Assembly: GCF_001279775.1 (NCBI RefSeq)
Contig: NZ_LGDG01000047.1
Span: forward strand, 1-10,740
Reading direction: 5' to 3'
DNA: 10,740 bases
Source: Streptomyces sp. MMG1533
GTDB taxonomy: Bacteria; Actinomycetota; Actinomycetes; Streptomycetales; Streptomycetaceae
The stretch's first letter is position 1; each line of letters starts with the position of its first letter. Shown here in pieces: positions 6,546 through 10,740 of the stretch. The position numbers and the translations under genes were made by a program. The notes beneath the pieces are model-generated. The model saw only the letters and a list, made by a program, of their open reading frames with translations, ran no database searches and was not told the DNA's origin.

Positions 6546-6572
6546 CGCGGAAGGATCCATATTTCACTGCCA

Positions 6573-6601
6573 GGGAACAAAATAGCCCCCACCTTCGGTA
6601 C
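6573..6601 (+). promoter_or_regulatory. Candidate promoter element in the divergent spacer
   Basis: GGGAAC (6573-6578) is separated by 17 bases from CGGTAC (6596-6601), resembling an ECF-type promoter pointing at the HATPase-fold gene. It lies in the only AT-richer stretch (about 6554-6606) of the 258-bp spacer. Pattern match only; a promoter for the XRE operon must also lie here, but I cannot place it. Confidence 0.25.
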
Positions 6602-6663
6602 ATTGAGTAGCGCGTCAGCTACACCCGGCAACCGGAAGCGCATCGCGCGAGCCTGCCCGCAAC

Positions 6664-6681
6664 CTCCTCCCCTGGGAGGGG
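6664..6681 (+). promoter_or_regulatory. Short hairpin in the leader of the degenerate HATPase gene
   Basis: CCTCC (6666-6670) pairs with GGAGG (6675-6679) around a four-base loop and can be extended by a wobble and a C-G pair. It lies 67 bases before the start codon, too far to cover the AAGGAG at 6737-6742. The function, if any, is unknown. Confidence 0.25.
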
Positions 6682-6747
6682 TGGGCCCGCGTCAGGGAGA
6701 CAAGCCACCGATCGCCGTCACCACTCGACACATTCCAAGGAGCCCCC

Positions 6748-7251
6748 ATGCCCATGTCCCGCTGCCCCGTGGCCCCCACCTTCGCGGCCGACCCCACCGC
6801 CCCCGTCCCCGAAACCCTGTCCTACAGCTTTACGTTGCCTTCGGCGCTGGCGAGCCCCGCCCTGGCGAGAGCCGCGACGAGGGAGATCCTCAAAGCGCAC
6901 GACCTGCAGGACATGCTGGATCCGGCTCTACAAGCAGTCGGTGAACTCACGGCAACCGCAGCCCAGTTCACGGAGTCCCCGACCTTCTACCTCTCCCTCC
7001 GCTACCGCTCCTCCACCCTCCGCCTGATCGCCTACGACAGCCACCCCCGCCACACCCAACCCCACCTCGCCACCGCCTGCGACACCCGCCGTCGCGCAGC
7101 GCTCCGCGTCCTGGCCTGCGTCTGCCGTGCCTGCGACGGGACTTGGGGCTTCGGCGAGGCCCGAGAACCCGGCGGCGGGACGCGGATGTGGGCCACGCTG
7201 CCGAGGGCGAGCGCGGCGGCGTACGGACGGCCTAGCGGAAGGGGATGTTGA
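6748..7251 (+). CDS. Degenerate HATPase-fold (AbaA/RsbW-like) regulatory protein
   Basis: This 167-residue protein follows the layout of small Streptomyces HATPase regulators: an N-terminal strand (YSFTLPSALASPALAR), a helix at the N-box position (LQAVGELTATAAQFTESP, 61-78), strands (FYLSLRYRSSTLRLIAYDS) and a closing GGGTRMWATLP (142-152). The catalytic residues are missing. The N-box asparagine is replaced (GELTATA instead of GELVTNA), and where GRGL normally stands there is RRRAALRVL (114-122). It is therefore probably a non-ATP-binding partner, not a kinase. AAGGAG at 6737-6742, five bases before the ATG, fixes the start. It diverges from the XRE-DUF397 operon, as the corresponding genes do in WhiJ/AbaA-type sets. 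Its 3' end overlaps the convergent DUF1266 gene by 20 bp. Confidence 0.82.
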   Translation: MPMSRCPVAPTFAADPTAPVPETLSYSFTLPSALASPALARAATREILKAHDLQDMLDPALQAVGELTATAAQFTESPTFYLSLRYRSSTLRLIAYDSHPRHTQPHLATACDTRRRAALRVLACVCRACDGTWGFGEAREPGGGTRMWATLPRASAAAYGRPSGRGC

Positions 7252-8488
7252 GCCACGGGCTGGCGGGGTCGGACATCAGGATCCGGTGGGCGTCGAGCGC
7301 GTCGGTGTACCAGTCCCCGAACTCCTCGTCGTCGAAGTGCAGACACCGCCCGAGGATGTAACCGGCGGAGAAGTCCTGCCAGGAACGATGGGAGCGTGCC
7401 GCAGCCCGGCCGGCCTCGGCGACCGCCGATTCGGCCTCCTTCAAGCCGCAGTAGCGGGCGCCGAGGCCCCACCGGGCCATGCCCGAGGCCCGCCCCAGAT
7501 CCCAGGCGTCGACGGAGGTGACGTACCGGTTCTCGTCGAGGATTCCGTCGGCCCGGAAGCGGGCCTCGTAGCGGGTGATCCTGCCGATGAGGTGCTGCAC
7601 GCCTTTGACGCGCGTTTCTGTCTCCGCCGCAGGCCGAGGGTCGGACGTGGTGACACCGTCCGGAGTGATCACGGTTTCGCCGGCATCACGGTGGCGCAGA
7701 ACCTTGGCGACCGCATCCCGCCAATAGGCCGTATCCACAAAGCCGCCGAATTCGCGGGCGATGGTGCGACGCAGGCTGAGTGCGAACTCCCAGACCGGAT
7801 TGGCGCCATCGAGTGCCAGAAGGCCACGCTGCTGGTTGTTCCATTCCACAGGGTTGGTGACGCCCCACCATTCCTGAAGCGTCTTACGCTCTCCGGGATA
7901 GCCTCGGCCGTGGTAAGCCATGGCGTTCCAGGGGTAGCCGTCACGCACGAAGAGAAGAGCGCCGCAGGCCAGCCCATGGGCGACCGGGCCTTGCAACGGT
8001 CCGCCGACACGGAGGGTGCGCAGCTTCGGCCCGTACGAGAAGTCGCCCACCCGGTCGGAATGCGCAGCCCAAGTCGCTGAGTACGGTGGTGCGGACGGAA
8101 GGAATGCCTCGCACGGACTGCCGGGATTGACCACGATCATCGGCGGATCGGAAGGAACCCATACCTTGGCGAACCAGCTGAGTCTGTTCCAGTCGAACAC
8201 CCGGTGCGGCTCCGGAGCGGGAAGCATCCCATCGGTGTACACCGGCCAGATCCGGCCTCCAGTCACTCGCGCGTCATGGCCGAAAACGGCGTAGGTGCCG
8301 CTGGGCGTGGCATCCGCTTTGTCCCGCCGTATCTCGAAGTACACCCGGTTCCGTGCGAGCACATCGAAGTACGCTGCCCAGTCCTCACGCGACTTGGCTT
8401 CGAACAGCGCCTGCTCGATCTCGGTCGGAGCGGTCCAGGCAGGCGATATCGGGGACCCGAAGCTGGCGGGAGGGGGGCCGAAAGACAT
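7232..8488 (-). CDS. SseB-like / DUF1266 two-domain protein
   Basis: This 418-residue protein has no signal peptide or membrane segment. Residues 25-130 resemble the SseB N-terminal domain (helix EIEQALFEAKSREDWAAYFD, then WPVYTDGMLP, then MIVVNPGSP at 117-125). Residues about 205-418 fit DUF1266: AWDLGRASGMARWGLGARYC (328-347), a run of tyrosine/tryptophan-containing helices, DFSAGYILGR (372-381) and DPASPW near the end. Neither domain has a defined activity; both occur around secretion and toxin loci, so a role in protection or effector handling is an inference. The ATG at 8486-8488 is preferred because GAGGA (8496-8500) precedes it and overlaps the stop codon of the preceding frameshifted gene, implying translational coupling. 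An ATG at 8548 would have a poor RBS. It is the last gene of a three-gene operon. Confidence 0.8.
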   Translation of the reverse strand: MSFGPPPASFGSPISPAWTAPTEIEQALFEAKSREDWAAYFDVLARNRVYFEIRRDKADATPSGTYAVFGHDARVTGGRIWPVYTDGMLPAPEPHRVFDWNRLSWFAKVWVPSDPPMIVVNPGSPCEAFLPSAPPYSATWAAHSDRVGDFSYGPKLRTLRVGGPLQGPVAHGLACGALLFVRDGYPWNAMAYHGRGYPGERKTLQEWWGVTNPVEWNNQQRGLLALDGANPVWEFALSLRRTIAREFGGFVDTAYWRDAVAKVLRHRDAGETVITPDGVTTSDPRPAAETETRVKGVQHLIGRITRYEARFRADGILDENRYVTSVDAWDLGRASGMARWGLGARYCGLKEAESAVAEAGRAAARSHRSWQDFSAGYILGRCLHFDDEEFGDWYTDALDAHRILMSDPASPWLNIPFR

Positions 8489-8498
8489 GGGTAAATCC

Positions 8499-8835
8499 TC
8501 AGGAATCTGTGCCGAACTCTGCATCCAGACGTTCGGGCCAGTTTTCATGCTCCAGTCCAGAACTCATCAGGATGCCTCGCGAGTCATCACGGGCGATCTG
8601 CACTGCAATCTGAATCCTGTCCACCTTCCCCCTGGCTGCGAATGAGGGTGGCCGCTGTGATCCTTTCATCACCACCGCCTCCCTTCAGCTCTTTTGCGAG
8701 CTCGACGATAATTTCCTCGACAGCTTCTCGATCTTCACCAGCGTAATCCTTGGCGATTCGCCGTTTGATGCGCTGGGTCAGCCCCAGGTCCGCTTCACCG
8801 CCCAAGGGGATGCAGGCACAGCGACGTCGCACCAT
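8499..8835 (-). pseudogene. Small helical protein gene split by a +1 frameshift
   Basis: The first frame from the ATG at 8835 encodes 82 residues, with LTQRIKRRIAKDYAGEDREA and DERITAATLIRSQG, then turns to nonsense (EGGQDSDCSADRP) and stops at 8587. Stepping one base ahead at the G5 tract (minus strand, 8628-8632) opens a 41-codon frame. It runs on as VDRIQIAVQIARDDSRGILM and ends SSGLEHENWPERLDAEFGTDS with TGA at 8499-8501, ten bases before the DUF1266 start. The rejoined protein (about 111 residues) looks like a single helical protein of a type I recall from Streptomyces but cannot name. The start is uncertain: the ATG at 8835 overlaps the upstream gene by 41 bp, while a CTG at 8787 would give MGLTQR. 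Mutation, sequencing error in a homopolymer, or programmed frameshifting are all possible. Confidence 0.75.
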
Positions 8836-9550
8836 CCGCGCTGTACTCCAGGTCGGCGAGATAGTCCCCGGCCGCGCACTCCTCCACCCCGGGATCCGTC
8901 ACCCGGAACTCCGCGTCGGACGAACCGCAAGCCTCCGGCTTCAAGTCCTGGGCACTCCAGGAACCGTCGTTGCGAGCACACGAACCGACCGTGAGCGTCT
9001 GCGGCGGATCGTCCCCGAAGACCATCCCGATGACCATAAGCACCGGAATGGCCATCACGACCAGGCCGAGCGCGGCCAGCGGCACGGCGGCGACGAGGCC
9101 GGCCGGTCGCCGCATCACCGGCTTGCCCGGGTCGAGCGGCGGCCGCCAACTCCCTGTGGCGGGCTCCGGGAGGCCGCGCAGGGTGGACCGCGCGCCGAGG
9201 TTCAGCAACAGGACGAACGGCGTGATGATCGCCGACAGCGGCCCCCACCAGCCCTGCAGCATGGTGTCCGCCTGCATTTGACGGAAGACGGCCGTCCCGC
9301 AGGTCCGACAGAAGACCCCCTCCCGGCGCAGGAACCGCATGATCACGACCATGCCCTGATGCCCACGAACGGTCACCGCCGCGGCCGGTGCGGCTCCGCA
9401 CACCTCACACACGAGGCCGGGCCCGGGCATGGCTCCCATGGGTGCCGGTCCGGCGTACGGGTAGGGCTGCGTCGGCATCGGGGGCGCGTACGCCGGGTGC
9501 GGGGCGGGAGGCTGCTGCTGATAAGGGGGCGGGTGCGGCGGTGTGTTCAC
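8795..9550 (-). CDS. LppU/SCO3897-like membrane protein with N-terminal zinc ribbon
   Basis: This 251-residue protein has four parts. Residues 1-45 are Pro/Tyr/Gln-rich and disordered. Residues 46-95 hold two CxxC pairs (C48/C51 and C81/C84) that should form a zinc ribbon, with RGHQGMVVIMRFLRREG between them. Two hydrophobic segments follow (about 102-119 and 152-178). Residues 183-251 form a terminal domain with four cysteines (191, 208, 225, 245) and the pattern VGSCARNDGS, DLKPEACGSSDAEFRV, SLCL seen in LppU/SCO3897 proteins. The start is a GTG at 9548-9550 with GGAGG four bases upstream; a TTG at 9571 lacks an RBS. It is first in a tight operon, overlapping the next gene. The function is unknown; the layout suggests a cytoplasmic ribbon linked to a disulfide-bonded outer domain. 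Confidence 0.8.
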   Translation of the reverse strand: MNTPPHPPPYQQQPPAPHPAYAPPMPTQPYPYAGPAPMGAMPGPGLVCEVCGAAPAAAVTVRGHQGMVVIMRFLRREGVFCRTCGTAVFRQMQADTMLQGWWGPLSAIITPFVLLLNLGARSTLRGLPEPATGSWRPPLDPGKPVMRRPAGLVAAVPLAALGLVVMAIPVLMVIGMVFGDDPPQTLTVGSCARNDGSWSAQDLKPEACGSSDAEFRVTDPGVEECAAGDYLADLEYSADGATSLCLHPLGR

Positions 9551-9838
9551 AAAGCCTCCGTCGGTGATCAATCGGGCCGGTGAAGCACCTTACCGACCCC
9601 CTCAACTGCCCCGCCCGGCAGCCGAGTCCAGCATCCCGCCACAGCCGTGGTCGGCTACCGGCCATCCTGATCACTCGTTAGTGTGTCCGCGTTGCGACCC
9701 GCAAGATGCGGGTGTGATGATCCCGACGTGGCGGATCCAGGGGGAAGCGACGCGACAGCCGGGCATGTACCCAGGTCCCGTCTGTCCGACTACGCCGAGA
9801 TGGCGACGCCGTATGCAAGAGCCGAGGGTCGCGCGGCG
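9551..9838. promoter_or_regulatory. 288-bp divergent spacer with palindrome and weak promoter candidate
   Basis: This spacer separates the LppU-like operon (-) from the SseB operon (+). ACCCGC (9697-9702) and GCGGGT (9708-9713) form a 6-bp palindrome with a five-base centre. It lies between a TTGCGA (9692-9697) and a weak -10-like GATGAT (9716-9721) pointing toward the SseB gene, where a repressor could act. An open frame from a GTG at 9683 runs into the SseB gene, but its codon use (CGA, GCA, AGA) is unlike coding sequence here. Confidence 0.3.
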
Positions 9839-10315
9839 ATGGATCCCCCGCAGGCAGACCAATCGAGGCTGTCTCCGACTCCCGACAAGCCCTTGGCGCA
9901 GCCCACCGGTGGTGCTGCCGACCCGGGATCCCAGGGCGAATCAGCCAGCAGGCGCCGCCAGTTCGCCGTGCTGCTCGGCGAGTTTCGCCGTACCCCCGTA
10001 CTCCTGCCGGTCACCGAAGACGGGTCCCCGCTGACCGGGGACTACGACGGGATCCGTTGGATCTACGCCTTCTCGGACGAGTCGGCGCTGGCTCGATTCG
10101 CCATCGCAAGGGGTGAGGGCTCCCGGGAGTGGCCCTATCGCCGGGTCCTGGGAGCAAGGCTGCTCGATGCGGCCGTCCCGGCGACGGGCGTCCCCTGCGG
10201 GGTGGCTCTGGACGTGGGGAGCGAGGGCGACGGCGTGCTGTTCCCGCCGGTTGTGGGGATCGTGCCGGACGCAGTCGCCGTGGATGCGGAGACGAGCCGG
10301 AGGGATTCGCGGTGA
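9839..10315 (+). CDS. SseB-family protein next to a type VII secretion substrate
   Basis: This 158-residue soluble protein has a variable N-terminus (1-36) and one SseB-like domain (about 38-150). The domain includes FAVLLGEFRRTPVLLPV, IRWIYAFSDESALARFAIAR, a conserved VLGARLLDAAVPATGVPCGV, and a closing LFPPVVGIVPDAVAVD. The ATG at 9839 has GAGGG ten bases upstream (9824-9828). An earlier in-frame ATG at 9800 and a GTG at 9683 are possible but have poorer RBS and codon use. The next gene starts within its stop codon (GTGA, 4-bp overlap), so the two are coupled. In Streptomyces, SseB proteins of this type sit beside WXG-type secreted proteins. A role as chaperone or regulator for the downstream product is an inference. 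Confidence 0.85.
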   Translation: MDPPQADQSRLSPTPDKPLAQPTGGAADPGSQGESASRRRQFAVLLGEFRRTPVLLPVTEDGSPLTGDYDGIRWIYAFSDESALARFAIARGEGSREWPYRRVLGARLLDAAVPATGVPCGVALDVGSEGDGVLFPPVVGIVPDAVAVDAETSRRDSR

Positions 10316-10740
10316 GCGGGGGAGGAAGCGGGGGCGGGGACGGCCGCAAGGACCTGCAGGCTGTCGGGCTCGGTGAGGTCGCCAAGGGCATCACGCTGAC
10401 CTTGGAAGAGCTCAGAGAACTCGGCATCGACAGTCTCGCCGGGGTGGGGCGCGGATTCTCGGAACTGCAGCTCTCGGGACGGAAGTTGGGGCACGGCGAA
10501 CTGACGTCGGCGTTCACGTCGTTCTGTGAGCGCTGGGAGTGGGGCGTGCGGGCTCTGGTCGCGGAGGGGAACGACTTCGCGGAGGGCGTGCATCTTTCGG
10601 CGGGGACGTACTACGAGACGGATCAGTACGTCGAGGGCGCGATGAAGATCGTCGCGAATTCCGTGACGGGCAACCCGTACGCCTCCGAGGACGACGTCAC
10701 GCGGATGAGCTGGCAGGAGCTGAACCAGAACACCGCGCTC
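10312..10740 (+). CDS. WXG-type N-terminus of a probable type VII secretion substrate (3' end outside window)
   Basis: 143 codons are visible and the frame is still open at the window end. The start is the GTG at 10312, with GGAGGG seven bases upstream (10299-10304), overlapping the SseB stop. After a Gly/Ser-rich tip (1-11) come helices (residues 20-60, including ITLTLEELRELGIDSLAGVG), then a second helical pair. There, WEWG (75-78) matches the W-x-G turn of ESAT-6-like proteins and Y100...D104 matches the YxxxD/E secretion signal after it. Proteins built this way in actinomycetes are exported by the ESX/type VII system and often carry C-terminal toxin or repeat domains. Whether this one does cannot be seen. 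No ESX core gene is in the window. Confidence 0.72.
   Translation, partial: MSGGGSGGGDGRKDLQAVGLGEVAKGITLTLEELRELGIDSLAGVGRGFSELQLSGRKLGHGELTSAFTSFCERWEWGVRALVAEGNDFAEGVHLSAGTYYETDQYVEGAMKIVANSVTGNPYASEDDVTRMSWQELNQNTAL

Noticed and set aside
5435..6643. 402-codon frame joining the DUF397 sequence to upstream sequence as one protein
   Set aside because: Only its last 63 codons are real; the rest is an Arg/Gly-rich shadow of the XRE gene, and the DUF397 gene has its own RBS and ATG.
8489..8548. 20-residue N-terminal extension of the DUF1266 protein from the ATG at 8548
   Set aside because: No RBS at proper distance, and the stretch coincides with the 3' end of the preceding frameshifted gene.
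9683..9838. 52-residue N-terminal extension of the SseB protein from the GTG at 9683
   Set aside because: Atypical codons, no RBS and no similarity to SseB; overlaps a likely regulatory palindrome.
10318..10339. G-rich stretch at the start of the secretion-substrate gene as a G-quadruplex
   Set aside because: One of the G runs is only two bases and it encodes the Gly/Ser tip, so composition explains it.
1..10740. bldA-type TTA codons, tRNA genes, CRISPR repeats, IS ends
   Set aside because: I looked for these and found no in-frame TTA leucine codon in the called genes that I could confirm, no cloverleaf, no spaced repeats and no transposase.

Overview
The base composition (very high GC, strong G/C bias at third codon positions) and the protein families (WhiJ-type XRE regulator with a DUF397 partner, SigE-family ECF sigma factor, MEDS/HATPase anti-sigma-like proteins, LppU/SCO3897-like protein, SseB plus type VII secretion protein) point to a Streptomyces or closely related actinomycete chromosome. 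I see no tRNA, rRNA, CRISPR array, transposase or integrase.

Layout. (1) 1-1452, + strand: the 3' part of an RsbA-like MEDS protein whose C-terminal kinase fold is degenerate, then an intact RsbW-like HATPase. A strong inverted repeat covers the latter's ribosome binding site. (2) 1622-2989, +: an Nramp-type transporter with non-canonical metal-site motifs and a Ser/Ala repeat insertion. (3) 4825-2993, -: an ECF sigma factor followed by a single-pass membrane protein with a duplicated extracellular domain, a likely sigma/regulator pair. (4) 4998-5402, +: a small Pro-rich protein with a PH-like C-terminal part. (5) 6489-5435, -, and 6748-7251, +: a WhiJ/AbaA-type module made of XRE-DUF5753, DUF397 and a divergent degenerate HATPase. 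The shared 258-bp spacer contains a large inverted repeat. (6) 9550-7232, -: a tight three-gene operon of LppU-like zinc-ribbon membrane protein, a frameshifted small protein, and an SseB-like/DUF1266 protein. (7) 9839-10740, +: an SseB-family protein overlapping by 4 bp the start of a large WXG-type protein, probably a type VII secretion substrate or polymorphic toxin, which runs off the window.

Two themes stand out. Regions 1, 3 and 5 are all sigma-factor/anti-sigma style signalling, and two of the three HATPase-fold proteins have lost the residues that bind ATP. Regions 6 and 7 look like an accessory locus (lower GC, a frameshift, two SseB-like proteins, DUF1266) facing a type VII secretion substrate. 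The most checkable new observations are the +1 frameshift at a G5 tract near 8628-8632 with its 41-codon continuation, the RBS-covering inverted repeats at 921-962 and 6497-6545, and the G-quadruplex-type sequence filling the convergent gap at 5412-5434.
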